NCBI GenBank assembly: GCA_045631465.1
Contig: JAZQUV010000034.1
Coordinates: forward strand, 1 to 48,252
Reading direction: 5' to 3'
Length of the DNA stretch: 48,252 bases
DNA from: Aphodosoma sp045631465
GTDB taxonomy: Bacteria > Bacteroidota > Bacteroidia > Bacteroidales > Paludibacteraceae
The notes under the pieces were generated by a model, which saw only the letters and a list, made by a program, of their open reading frames with translations, did no database searches and was not told the origin of the DNA. Position numbers and translations under genes: made by a program. Of the stretch, positions 23,279 through 32,600 are shown one piece after another; the stretch's first letter is position 1; every line of letters begins with the position of its first letter.

Positions 23279-24277
23279 CTACCCATGTATCTCAGCAAGA
23301 TAAATTTGCTCTGTCTGCCCCGGCGTTGGTATCAAATGCGCCTTACGCCCAATAGTATACAAATCCATTATCGACGAATAACCCGACCGACACACAATCT
23401 CCTTAGCCTCTTGCATATACCATTGCAACAACTCCGTAGGCAAATGTGGTATATAATCCACCCCATTCTTATGCTCTGCCAATCGCAAATCATCCGCCGG
23501 CAAACCCTGAATAATAAGAAATGAGGAACCATCTATTATCTGTAATCTGTAATCTGTAATCTCCCTCTCTAAATTTGTCCTATGCGGCTCTGGCCCCGAA
23601 AGCACCGCCACCACATCATATCTCTCCTTCAACCCCAACGCCTCTGCCTCTACTCGCACCTGCTCCCACTCCACCTTTTCGGTAGAGAATCTCGACAGCG
23701 GACCAATAAATTTCGTATTCTTCAGCAGTGGATATTTATGCGACAAATCGCCCGACAAATTATCCTCTTCCTCTACATCTGGTACCCAGCATTCGTCATA
23801 ATGCCCAATAAACCAACGATGTAGTCGCCACACTGCCCACTCCATCCATTTCAACCCACGTGGCATCTTCACCATCAACTGATGCGTCACATACACCGAG
23901 TGCACATCCCGACACCACAACCCAAACCTATTGTCCGACACCACCACATCTATATCATACGTCTCCACAATCCTCTTCAACTCCTTATGCTCGCGCCATA
24001 TACCTCGCAAAAAACTCGGCAACTGACGCAACATCGCACCCACTTGCGACTCCCCATCTGCATACCTCACCTTCAGTCCCTCAAACTCCACCCTCTCTAA
24101 GTGCGGAAACTCACGTCGCAAAAACTTCAAAGGATACCCATCCGCCGCAATCACCACCTCATATCCCTCTGCCAACAACCCCCTGATTATAGGCACACAC
24201 CTCGTCGCATGCCCCAAACCCCAATTCAGTGGCGCAACCAAAACACGAGAAGATTTTATTTTTATACATGAAGACAT
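23279..24277 (-). CDS. Glycosyltransferase, GT28/MurG-like family
   Basis: This 332-aa protein resembles MurG-type (GT-B) glycosyltransferases: N-terminal RVLVAPLNWGLGHATRCVPIIRGL with the glycine-rich loop, DVVVSDNR near 105-115, and a C-terminal half with ICRSGYSSIMDLYTIGRKAHLIPTPGQTEQ, the sugar-nucleotide binding segment. It probably transfers a sugar to a lipid or peptide acceptor; the substrate is unknown. The first four codons come from an 8-base-period repeat. Codons around the stretch ITDYRLQIIDG are encoded by three 7-base TGTAATC units in frame. No clear promoter is seen. Confidence 0.85.
   Translation of the reverse strand: MSSCIKIKSSRVLVAPLNWGLGHATRCVPIIRGLLAEGYEVVIAADGYPLKFLRREFPHLERVEFEGLKVRYADGESQVGAMLRQLPSFLRGIWREHKELKRIVETYDIDVVVSDNRFGLWCRDVHSVYVTHQLMVKMPRGLKWMEWAVWRLHRWFIGHYDECWVPDVEEEDNLSGDLSHKYPLLKNTKFIGPLSRFSTEKVEWEQVRVEAEALGLKERYDVVAVLSGPEPHRTNLEREITDYRLQIIDGSSFLIIQGLPADDLRLAEHKNGVDYIPHLPTELLQWYMQEAKEIVCRSGYSSIMDLYTIGRKAHLIPTPGQTEQIYLAEIHG
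23516..23561 (-). repeat. 7-base repeats inside the glycosyltransferase gene
   Basis: Three exact TGTAATC units (23541-23561), preceded by ATTATC and by an AATGAGGAAC word (23526 region) that also occurs near 20525. All lie within the coding frame and are translated. Confidence 0.7.
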
Positions 24278-24375
24278 GATAACATGATTTTTTTAGAAGA
24301 CATAAAAACATAATAACATAATTTTTGTTCTTTTGTTATTCTGTCTTTTCTTGTATTCCTGTCTTCCTGTCTTTA
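24265..24375. repeat. Long 8-base-period repeat array in inverted arrangement
   Basis: The left part holds AAGACATG, ATAACATG, AAGACATA, AAACATAATAACATAA units; the right part holds the inverse TGTTATTC, TGTCTTTT, TGTATTCC, TGTCTTCC, TGTCTTTA. The array overlaps the glycosyltransferase start codon (24275-24277), giving the first residues MSSC. It can fold into a long imperfect hairpin. Confidence 0.7.
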
Positions 24376-24387
24376 GCAAATTATGCA

Positions 24388-25149
24388 TTATTTAGTAACC
24401 TGTGTCTTAATCCCCAACGCCTCCACTCTATCCGCAATCACTTGCAACTCATCGCCTTCCACCTTATACAACGTATCATACGGCGTCTTTCTATCCAACG
24501 AATATAGCATCACCTCTTTCGGCTGTATCACCTTCAACGCCTCAATCCATGCCGCCACCTCTTCTTCCGTAGTATTATCCACCTTCACACCATTCACCTC
24601 ACCACGCAAAAACAACGTCTGCACAATCACCTCACCCTCAAACGCACGCATATCCTCAATCACCTTCGCCACCGAATAGCGACCTTGAGGTTGATTAATA
24701 ATCTTCACAGTCTCATCCTTCGCCGAGTCGAGCTTCTGAATATTATTATCCACCTTAGCCAACGCAGCGCGCACCTCATCCTTCCAAATCATCGTAGCAT
24801 TACTCAACACCGAAATCTTCGCCTCAGGAAAATACTTATCCCTCAACGCGACAATATCATCAATAATTGCCGGAAAATCCCTATGCGTCGTAGGCTCGCC
24901 ATTGCCAGCAAACGTAATCACATCAATACCCTCACCCTTTTCGGTAAGTTCAATCATTTTCTGCTCAACAGCCTTTTGCACCTCATCGCGCGAAGGCTGA
25001 TGACTATCAGCGCGAAAATTCAATCCACACTCACAATAAATACAATCAAACGAACAAATCTTAGCCGTCTGATGCAAAAGATTAACACCCAACGAGCGTC
25101 CCAAACGACGACTCTTTATAGGGCCAATAATAATATCTGAAAACAACAT
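24388..25149 (-). CDS. Radical SAM protein
   Basis: The 253-aa enzyme shows the radical SAM signature CSFDCIYC (CxxxCxxC), binding a [4Fe-4S] cluster that splits S-adenosylmethionine, with the following GNGEPTTHRDF motif (GGEP type) and an ISVLSNATM beta strand. Relatives of this type (COG0731-like, opening GPIxSRRLGxSLGVNLL) are often labelled Fe-S oxidoreductases without a firm substrate. The core is complete and no second cluster motif is seen. A -7 box lies 35 bp upstream. Function not assigned beyond the family. Confidence 0.88.
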   Translation of the reverse strand: MLFSDIIIGPIKSRRLGRSLGVNLLHQTAKICSFDCIYCECGLNFRADSHQPSRDEVQKAVEQKMIELTEKGEGIDVITFAGNGEPTTHRDFPAIIDDIVALRDKYFPEAKISVLSNATMIWKDEVRAALAKVDNNIQKLDSAKDETVKIINQPQGRYSVAKVIEDMRAFEGEVIVQTLFLRGEVNGVKVDNTTEEEVAAWIEALKVIQPKEVMLYSLDRKTPYDTLYKVEGDELQVIADRVEALGIKTQVTK

Positions 25150-25183
25150 AATTTTATATATATTTTTTTGTTACATCAACTTG

Positions 25184-25191
25184 CAAAGTTA
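25184..25191 (-). promoter_or_regulatory. Promoter -7 element of the radical SAM gene
   Basis: The minus strand reads TAACTTTG, an exact consensus match 35 bp upstream of the start codon. Confidence 0.65.
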
Positions 25192-25439
25192 TGATTTTTA
25201 TTTCACTCTGCCAATTTTTTTACCACTATTTTTTCTCTTTTTTTATACCCCTAAAAATACAATAACCCCCACCCTCATTTAAATATACTATACAGCAACC
25301 TGCAAGCAACCTTTACCCTACCTTCAAAACACCCTCTAAAATACAATAAGCCCCCCTCGCAAACCACCCTTTTTCACAAAACCACAACACCTCCAAAAAT
25401 AAATCACCGCCACAACACCCATATTCCACAAAAAATTCG

Positions 25440-25447
25440 TAACTTTG
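25440..25447 (+). promoter_or_regulatory. Promoter -7 element of tsaE
   Basis: TAACTTTG on the plus strand, followed by GC. Transcription would start about 7 bp downstream, which rules out the ATG at 25445 as start codon and supports the GTG at 25499. Confidence 0.7.
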
Positions 25448-25468
25448 CAAAACCAAGTTTCAATAAAA

Positions 25469-25496
25469 ATTATTCATTCTTCATTCTTAATTTACA
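25469..25496. repeat. 7-base tandem repeat in the tsaE leader
   Basis: ATTATTC, ATTCTTC, ATTCTTA and ATTTACA in exact steps of 7 bases, ending 2 bp before the GTG start. Confidence 0.75.
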
Positions 25497-25498
25497 TC

Positions 25499-25903
25499 GT
25501 GGAACTAACCTATACAATCAACCAAATCCAAGAGACCGCAAAAGCCGTAGTCCAAGCAATGCAAGGTCATCAACTATTCGCTTTCTACGGACAAATGGGC
25601 GCAGGCAAAACCACCCTCATCAAAGCCATCTGTCAAGAACTCGGCGTCACCGAAGAGGTCAATAGCCCAACATTCGCCATCGTAAACGAATACGAAGGCC
25701 ACAAAGGCGCAATATACCACTTCGACTTCTATCGCATCAATCGTCCCGAAGAAGCCCTCGACTTCGGACTCTACGACTATTTCGACTCAGGCAACCCATG
25801 CCTAATGGAGTGGCCCGAATGCATCGAACCCCTACTCCCCGACGACACCATCAAAATCACAATCACCGTCATCGACGAAAACACCCGCCGCATTACAATG
25901 TAA
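25499..25903 (+). CDS. tsaE: tRNA threonylcarbamoyladenosine biosynthesis ATPase TsaE
   Basis: This protein has 134 aa from the GTG at 25499. It works with TsaB and TsaD to make the t6A modification at position 37 of ANN-decoding tRNAs. The Walker A motif is GQMGAGKTT, followed by the family's SPTFAIVNEY segment, HFDFYRI and the LMEWPE motif. Length is typical (about 135-160). The longer frame from 25445 would start inside the promoter and translate the 7-base repeat, so it is rejected. It is a single-gene unit with a bidirectional terminator after it. Confidence 0.93.
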   Translation: MELTYTINQIQETAKAVVQAMQGHQLFAFYGQMGAGKTTLIKAICQELGVTEEVNSPTFAIVNEYEGHKGAIYHFDFYRINRPEEALDFGLYDYFDSGNPCLMEWPECIEPLLPDDTIKITITVIDENTRRITM

Positions 25904-25933
25904 CATTACAACAACAATAATAATTTTTTAAAA

Positions 25934-25969
25934 AAAAGAGGACGACTAAAAAAATAGTCGTCCTCTTTT
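25934..25969. terminator. Bidirectional terminator between tsaE and the lipoprotein gene
   Basis: A 15-bp perfect stem, AAAAGAGGACGACTA (25934-25948) and its inverse at 25955-25969, has a 6-nt loop with A-runs and T-runs on each side, so it works on both strands. Confidence 0.92.
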
Positions 25970-25987
25970 ATTTCATACACTAAAATA

Positions 25988-26584
25988 TTACTCTTGTGCA
26001 GACAAATTTGTAATCAACAATTCACCCTTATAATAATAATAACCCTCTGTGCCATCTTCAGCAACAGTGTAGATATAAAACTCCAACTCGTTTTCCTTCT
26101 TAGTTTTCTTGATCTCCATAGCTCCACCTGTAATCAAATCCCAACTAACAAACTCATCATTTTCCATATGTTGAATATACGATCCAATAGGAGTTCCTAT
26201 TGCAATGTCAAAACCACCAATAATCATACCATCTTCAATAGGTTCCATATCCTTTATTGGGTATATACCCTCTGCAGGCAAAAAATTATCCGCCGACTCA
26301 GAAACTAATTCAAACACCAAAACATCACCATTACCAAAAGGTTCACCCGTAATAACTTCACACTCCTCAGTAGCAAACATCAACAAAAAACTATGCGATG
26401 CATTCGAATAACCCATATCCGCACCAGTAGCATACTGCGATGTCAACGCTTGTAAGCGCACAGTACCCTCAGGCAATATTGGTTCTTTCTCATCATCATC
26501 GTCAATAGGTTTTTGTTCACAAGAAGCCAAGCCCATAACAAGGCAAGCAAAAATAGTAAAAAGATAAAACAATCTCTTTTTCAT
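25988..26584 (-). CDS. Lipoprotein, single-unit beta-rich family
   Basis: A 198-aa protein with a signal peptide ending in the lipobox GLASC; Cys22 is the lipidated residue. A short acidic linker (DDDDEKEP) follows. The mature part is beta-rich, with one unit of about 150 residues ending in GYYYYKGELL, the same kind of module seen in the lipoproteins at 26617 (two units) and 20524 (two units). No catalytic residues are seen. It lies 32 bp downstream of the 390-aa lipoprotein gene in the same unit. Surface binding or structural roles are possible. Confidence 0.7.
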   Translation of the reverse strand: MKKRLFYLFTIFACLVMGLASCEQKPIDDDDEKEPILPEGTVRLQALTSQYATGADMGYSNASHSFLLMFATEECEVITGEPFGNGDVLVFELVSESADNFLPAEGIYPIKDMEPIEDGMIIGGFDIAIGTPIGSYIQHMENDEFVSWDLITGGAMEIKKTKKENELEFYIYTVAEDGTEGYYYYKGELLITNLSAQE

Positions 26585-26616
26585 AGATAATTAGATTTTT
26601 TTTAGGTTAAAAAATA

Positions 26617-27789
26617 TTATTTACGTACACGATTTTTCAATTCACCAAAATAAACCATATCTGCCACCGATGCTCTTTCAAGCTTAATAGATTTAACTCT
26701 ACCCTTGTCAGTCATAGCAGGTGCATATTGAGGAGTTGATTTATCTGCAATTGTCACAGTACCCTTATATTCTCCTTGGATTTTTGATCCATAATGCGAA
26801 ACAACATCAAACTTAACACCATCTTCTGCCACAACCACAGTACCCGATGCAACATAATAAGCTACAGAATATTTGCCACTTGCATCCATATCTGTTGCCA
26901 CAAACGAAGCATAATCATAATCATTATCTCCACCTGGACTTGGCACTGCAGTCCAATCTGTATAACCATCCTTCACTGTATAAGTTCCATAAGCATCAAC
27001 ACCCGAACCAAGAGGAGCACAAAGACCAAAGATAGCATACCACTCTGTACCTGTCAAAGTCATATCAACATATTCAGTACCATCACCATAATAATCTCCC
27101 CAGTTATTCATATCACAATACTCAAACGTTGCAGAATACTCACCCGCTGTTGTTGGTTCATAATCCCAATTCAAACTACCTGTGCCATTATCTGGATTTT
27201 CTTCTTCATCATTGTTCGCAAATTTCAACTTACCGCTATAATAATAGGTTGCTTTCGAACCATCATCAAAAGTAACATCAGCATAAACTTCAGCTTCAGC
27301 AGGAGTACCAAACACTTCAACATAACCCGAAACCATATACTTTGTAGCAATCATCTCATCATCTTCGAATACATAAGCAAAGCAACCTTGAGGAATTACA
27401 TAGTAGCCTTCTTCATAGCCCATGTCTGCGCCGAAATCCCATTCCCAGCCAGCCCAAGCATAACCATCTTGAGGGTCTTCAGCCAATGGGAATTTACCAG
27501 CAGGGAAATTATTCTCTACTGTTTTTGGAAAAACTTCAAGATATACAAAATCACCTGTGCCATACGCAGCAGTACCATCTGCTGTCATTTCAAGGTCTTC
27601 TGTAGTAAACGACATCCAAAAGTCATTACTTACACCATCGACATATTGATGACTATAAAAAGCATCATGAAGAGTAGTCATTTGAGTTGCATTTTTTTTG
27701 TCTTTACCCGAAACACCAGATGGGTCACAAGCAACAAACAACATAGCACAAGCAACAAGTACCACAAAAAAAGAATAGATTTTTTTCAT
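26617..27789 (-). CDS. Lipoprotein, two-unit beta-rich family
   Basis: This 390-aa protein has a signal peptide with the lipobox FVAC (Cys21). Residues about 35-210 and 215-350 are two similar beta-rich units; the first ends in TYYYSGKL and the second in QGEYKGTVTI. A basic C-terminal tail (about 355-390) follows. The neighbour at 25988 carries one such unit and the protein at 20524 carries two. The family is unnamed to me. A -7 box lies about 45 bp upstream and the unit runs into the 25988 gene before the terminator. Base composition is close to that of its neighbours. Confidence 0.7.
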   Translation of the reverse strand: MKKIYSFFVVLVACAMLFVACDPSGVSGKDKKNATQMTTLHDAFYSHQYVDGVSNDFWMSFTTEDLEMTADGTAAYGTGDFVYLEVFPKTVENNFPAGKFPLAEDPQDGYAWAGWEWDFGADMGYEEGYYVIPQGCFAYVFEDDEMIATKYMVSGYVEVFGTPAEAEVYADVTFDDGSKATYYYSGKLKFANNDEEENPDNGTGSLNWDYEPTTAGEYSATFEYCDMNNWGDYYGDGTEYVDMTLTGTEWYAIFGLCAPLGSGVDAYGTYTVKDGYTDWTAVPSPGGDNDYDYASFVATDMDASGKYSVAYYVASGTVVVAEDGVKFDVVSHYGSKIQGEYKGTVTIADKSTPQYAPAMTDKGRVKSIKLERASVADMVYFGELKNRVRK

Positions 27790-27831
27790 TTGAATAGATA
27801 TTTAAAGATTAATATTTTTACTTTCGAACCA

Positions 27832-27839
27832 CAAAGATA
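27832..27839 (-). promoter_or_regulatory. Promoter -7 element of the two-lipoprotein unit
   Basis: The minus strand reads TATCTTTG, an exact match to TAnnTTTG, 43 bp upstream of the start of the 390-aa lipoprotein. Confidence 0.65.
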
Positions 27840-27892
27840 GATATTTTTTTTAGAATAAACAATATTTAGCACCAAATTTTCTTATTAAAGCG

Positions 27893-27931
27893 AAAAAGAG
27901 ACTGATTAAATGGAATAATCAGCCTCTTTTT
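27893..27931 (-). terminator. Terminator of POT transporter 1
   Basis: A 16-bp stem, arms 27893-27908 and 27916-27931, is complete in the minus-strand RNA with one G-U pair and is bordered by A/T runs. It lies 25 bp after the transporter stop codon. Confidence 0.85.
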
Positions 27932-27956
27932 GAGATATACCTTAACGATAAATATA

Positions 27957-29510
27957 TTATTTAGTAACGCGTTCGAGCCATTTAACCATACCGAGCATTA
28001 CACCCATAGAGAGGAAGCAAACACCCAAGAATACAGTCCAGCATTGCCAGATTGGCCATGCGTTATACATAATAGGACCAAGGAACAAGAAAAGGTTACC
28101 AATTGCTGTAGCCGACAACCACAAACCTTGGCAAAGGCCAAGAAGGTGTTTTGGAGCAACTTTTGATACAAATGACAAGCCAAGTGGAGAGATAAACAAC
28201 TCAGCAACTGTCAAGAAGAAATAAACAACAATCAATACCCAAACACCAGAAATTTCACCTGGATTAGCACGGAACTCTGTAGCTGAAGGATAATTCATTA
28301 TATAAGAATAAATAGCCAAGAATAAGAATGCCAAACCTGCAATACCCATACCGATAGCAATCTTACGAGGAGTAGAAATTTCAACACCACGTTTAGCAAG
28401 CAAACCAAAGAACCAAACAATAACAGGAGTAAGAGCAATTACAAAGAATGGATTAAGAGCTTGGAAAATCTCAGGAGCAACAAGAGAAGTATCCACAAAG
28501 TCACGTGCAAAGAATGAAAGTGACATACCATTTTGGTGGAATGAGAACCAGAAGAAAATAACGATACCAAGCACAGCAAACAAAGCATAAAGACGTTGTT
28601 TGATTTCAGCAGCCATAGCAGCTTTTTCTTCAGCAGTATATTCAACACCTTCAACAGCCTCTTTTTTAGCAGGAGTAGGGAATATTCTTTGATTTGCAAA
28701 GAAGATAGTCAAAGAGATAATCATCGCTGCTACAGAAGCAAAGAATGAATAGTGAACACCAGTATTAAATACATTCAAATAATTTTGAGCAAAAACAGTC
28801 AAATCAGTTGGCATTTCACCGCTAATAGTAACTTTCTCTACAAGAGCTTGGAAGTTAGCCAATGCCTCAGGAGCCATAGCTGCTGCACTTGCAATATACT
28901 CATGACAAAGAGCTGGAAGTTGAGCATTGTAGAACATACCATTAGTTTCCAACCACCATTCACGAAGAAGTGGAGCTACGAATGGAGCAACTACACCACC
29001 AACATTAATAAATACGTAGAAAATTTGGAAACCTGAGTCACGTTTGTCTTTTGCAATACGAAGAGCCTCTTCTCCTTTTTTAGCCTCTTCAGCTTCAAAA
29101 TTGTCATACATTTGACCTACGATAGCTTGCAAGTTACCTTTAAACAAACCATTACCAAAAGCAATAAGGAAAAGAGCAAAACAAGTAAGAGCAAGAAGCC
29201 ACATGCTATTTTGTGGAGTTGCAAGAATAGGAATTGAAAGAATCACATAACCTACAGCCATAATAACAAGACCTGTTTTAATAGTGCCTTTGTAATTTTG
29301 AGTGCGGTCAGCAATGATACCACCTACCAAAGCAAGCACATAGATACCTGCATAGAAAATAGAATAAATAAGTCCCGCTGTACCTTCGGCAAGACCGAAT
29401 TTTGAGCAAAGGAACAACGCCAATACAGCGTTCATGATGTAGTAGCCGAAACGCTCACCCATGTTAGAGAGAGCCGCAGCCAATAATCCTTTTGGATGAC
29501 CTTTAAACAT
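27957..29510 (-). CDS. POT/PTR-family proton-dependent peptide transporter 1
   Basis: A 517-aa inner-membrane MFS transporter that imports di- and tripeptides with protons. The N-terminus MFKGHPKGLLAAALSNMGERFGYYIMNAVLALFL holds the ERFGYY signature; the first Glu of the full ExxERFxYY motif is replaced. GLFKGNLQAIVGQMYD and FYVFINVGGVVAPFVAPLL (the FYxxINxG signature) follow. About 12 to 14 membrane helices are expected. A long periplasmic or cytosolic loop at about 190-260 is seen. It is a paralogue of the transporter at 45596 and flanks the adhesin cluster. Confidence 0.93.
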   Translation of the reverse strand: MFKGHPKGLLAAALSNMGERFGYYIMNAVLALFLCSKFGLAEGTAGLIYSIFYAGIYVLALVGGIIADRTQNYKGTIKTGLVIMAVGYVILSIPILATPQNSMWLLALTCFALFLIAFGNGLFKGNLQAIVGQMYDNFEAEEAKKGEEALRIAKDKRDSGFQIFYVFINVGGVVAPFVAPLLREWWLETNGMFYNAQLPALCHEYIASAAAMAPEALANFQALVEKVTISGEMPTDLTVFAQNYLNVFNTGVHYSFFASVAAMIISLTIFFANQRIFPTPAKKEAVEGVEYTAEEKAAMAAEIKQRLYALFAVLGIVIFFWFSFHQNGMSLSFFARDFVDTSLVAPEIFQALNPFFVIALTPVIVWFFGLLAKRGVEISTPRKIAIGMGIAGLAFLFLAIYSYIMNYPSATEFRANPGEISGVWVLIVVYFFLTVAELFISPLGLSFVSKVAPKHLLGLCQGLWLSATAIGNLFLFLGPIMYNAWPIWQCWTVFLGVCFLSMGVMLGMVKWLERVTK

Positions 29511-29589
29511 AAAAAATTAAGTTTTAATTAGTTATTGATATTAGAATTAATTGATCTTCAATTCTTATAATGCGCCATAAAAAGCGATG

Positions 29590-29597
29590 CAAAGTTA
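29590..29597 (-). promoter_or_regulatory. Promoter -7 element of POT transporter 1
   Basis: The minus strand reads TAACTTTG, an exact match to TAnnTTTG, 80 bp upstream of the transporter start. Confidence 0.65.
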
Positions 29598-29650
29598 CAA
29601 AAAAATATCCAAACTACCAAACTCCACAAAAATGGATAAATATTTATAAA

Positions 29651-29681
29651 AAAGAGAGATACCAAACAAGTATCTCTCTTT
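29651..29681. terminator. Terminator of the 1080-aa adhesin-like gene
   Basis: A 12-bp perfect stem, AAAGAGAGATAC (29651-29662) with GTATCTCTCTTT (29670-29681), has a 7-nt loop, 12 bp after the stop codon. Confidence 0.88.
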
Positions 29682-29693
29682 ATAACAAACTTA

Positions 29694-32600
29694 CTATTTC
29701 ACTCTAATCTTATAACTAACCAAATCAGATTCCGATTGAATTTGCAAGATATAGAAACCTGACTTAATTGGTGCCGGAATAACAATCATATCACCTTCAA
29801 CATCATAAGAATTCACTAGCAGACCCGTAAGAGTATACAGCTTCACATATCCTCCATTCAAACCATTTATCAATATAGTTTGATTTGAATTCAACAACGT
29901 TGCAGATATAGTTATATCCGAAGATAAAATATCATCCAAATCTGTCTGAGTAGTAGGACATACAGGACAAGATCGAGTCTTAACTAAATCAGATGCCCTT
30001 GTAACTTCAAGATAATAGCAATCTCCATCTTCAAAATATTGATTATCCCCAACATAATAATAAGAGTTAATCTCTCCTTCCAAAGGTTCACCATTTTTAT
30101 ACCATTGATAATCCAAAAATTCATAACCACCATTATTTTCTGAGTCCAAAATAGTTATAAGGTTATTAAACTTAGGCTGCAATAAAGTTGAACTATAATA
30201 TACATCAAAGTTAATTGGTATAGAAATTTCATCACAAAAATCCAAAGAGTCTCTAACAACAATCGTTGCTGCATATCTATTAGGACAACAAGAGTCTGGT
30301 ATCTCAATAGCAAATCGTTTCGCTACACTATCTACAGGAAGCCACTCTACATCTTCAAAACCATAACTTTTCGCAAAATTATTATATAAAACAGAATAAG
30401 CGAAAGGTCTACGTCTATCTGGTTCAGTCTCATAATTTATATAAAAGACACCTTCATCTGCACAAATAGATTCATATCTATTATCAACACGAACTCCAAT
30501 TGGAGTTGTTTTAGTCACATTCAAGAGAATAAGACTATCACAACCTAATTTGACAGTTTTCAACCAAACCTCATACTCTCCCGTTTTATCATATATACGT
30601 CCATTATATATAACATCTTGGTCACCACAAATAGTATCACTAATATATGTCGGTTCTGGCGTAGGCATAAACTTAAGATCCATAACAGTCAAACTATCAC
30701 AACCACACCAAGTGGTATCTTCTTGAGTATAAATGCCATCCTTCAAAATATATTGATTTGCAAAAAACTCTACATCTGCCTCACATTTCTCCTTATAAAG
30801 AGAATCAACTTTATCCGAAATAGGAGAAACAACATATGTAACTACTTTATCATCCAAACAAGCATCATTAGCAATACCTGCTTTCAAATGAATATTAATT
30901 ATTCCGCCTTCATTCGGTACTACATACACAAGATTTTCATCCTGACTTTCGTATTTGCCATTATCTATATTCCAATAATAATTCTCACAAGGCTCATCAG
31001 TCGCTACTTCTTTTCCGTCAACCTTGGTATATACACAACTTTTATTGGTTAAAACAACTCTATTTTGACAACCATGAGGTTCCCATTTTATGTCAAAATC
31101 AGCATGAGGAATACGAGGTTGAACCAAAGTAGAAAGTTCAAAACCACAACCTTTCATACCAATATAATCCACTTTACAATAATAGGTCGTTGTATCATTA
31201 CCTGGCACAGTAAGTGTTCGCTCTGTAGAGATTACAGTATTACGATCTGTTTGTTTAGTCCATGCATATTCAAAACCTTCTGGAGCTTCTATCGTAATAG
31301 AATCTGCATCACCACAACTACTATTTTTAATAACGGCATCCGCACAATCAAGAGTAAAGTATGCATAACCAGCATGACCTGTTTGACGACAATCTCGCGC
31401 AATTAATTCTATCTCTATCATCTGACCATGATACTTCGATATATTCATACCAATAGTAGTCCAATCCTTCCAAACATACGCATCATACACATTCCAAGCA
31501 ATATCACTAGCCATAGGTGAAAATTCAAAATCACCACACGTCGTACTAATCGTTTTACCATTCTCATCTTTCAAACGCAATCTGAAATATGGGTCATTCT
31601 CAAGTCCATGCCCAGGAGCCTCCAATACTACAGCATACTTCATCAAGATAATTTTAGCTTGCATCGTATCTACTAAATATTTATATCTAATAGCCTCTGC
31701 TTCTGCTCCAATCTCCCAGTTACCCAAACGTACCGAAGCCAAAGAACCTTCTGGAATAGTTCGTAGTTTGTTACCCGTACGAGGGTCAAACTCATCCTGC
31801 TTCCAATTCACGGTATGACGACTACGTATATCCTTCGGTCCATAATCAATAGCATTAGCAGTAAAACCATTAGACACACCCAAGCCCGTCACAAAAAGTT
31901 GCGTATTTGGATCCCACGGAGTAGGTAAATCCAAACCACACCTTCCCATTAAACAAGTAACATCTGGATTATTAGCTAACTTAACATAATTTATACAATG
32001 GGCATCTGGCGAAAAAATAATTATATCCGTTTGCGTTACCCACGCACTTTTCTCATTCTCTCCACAACGTCCTCTAACCCTAACATCATATACTCCTTCT
32101 GGCAAATCAGGAATAATCACCTCTTTCTTAACAGTATAATCATCAAAAACCAAATTATGTCGTTGTCGCCAAGTGCGCATACCTGGAAGACGATATTCCA
32201 AATCATATCTTTGATGCGAACCATCCCAATTAATAATCAAAGTATCTGCAACAGCTGTAACCGAAAGATAAGTAGGTTTAGGACAATTTCCTGTAGTAAT
32301 CTGAATATTATCAATACACATTGACAATTCCGATAAAGAATCATTCTTATTATTATTTTGCCAAATAAAAACAAGATAGAAAGTACTATTATACGTTATA
32401 CCTTCAAGAGCAGAATGTTCTTGCCAAGACTCACTACCATACAATTTCTTCTGTGGTTTTTTAAGAGCTGTAGGCAAAACAGCCTTAGAAGAATTAGAAT
32501 TTAAATAATCCTTTATTACATAATCAGGAACCAAATAATAGTTCAAGACAGAAACATCTCTAGCAGAACCTCCTTTCCATTCAAAAGAAACGTTAACCTT

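Larger units (their letters stand above)
25150..25498. other. Divergent promoter region between radical SAM gene and tsaE
   Basis: This 349-bp gap holds a minus-strand -7 box for the radical SAM gene (25184-25191), a plus-strand -7 box for tsaE (25440-25447) and a 7-base repeat (25469-25496). The remainder is C-rich and A-rich, with no gene or strong structure seen. Confidence 0.75.
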
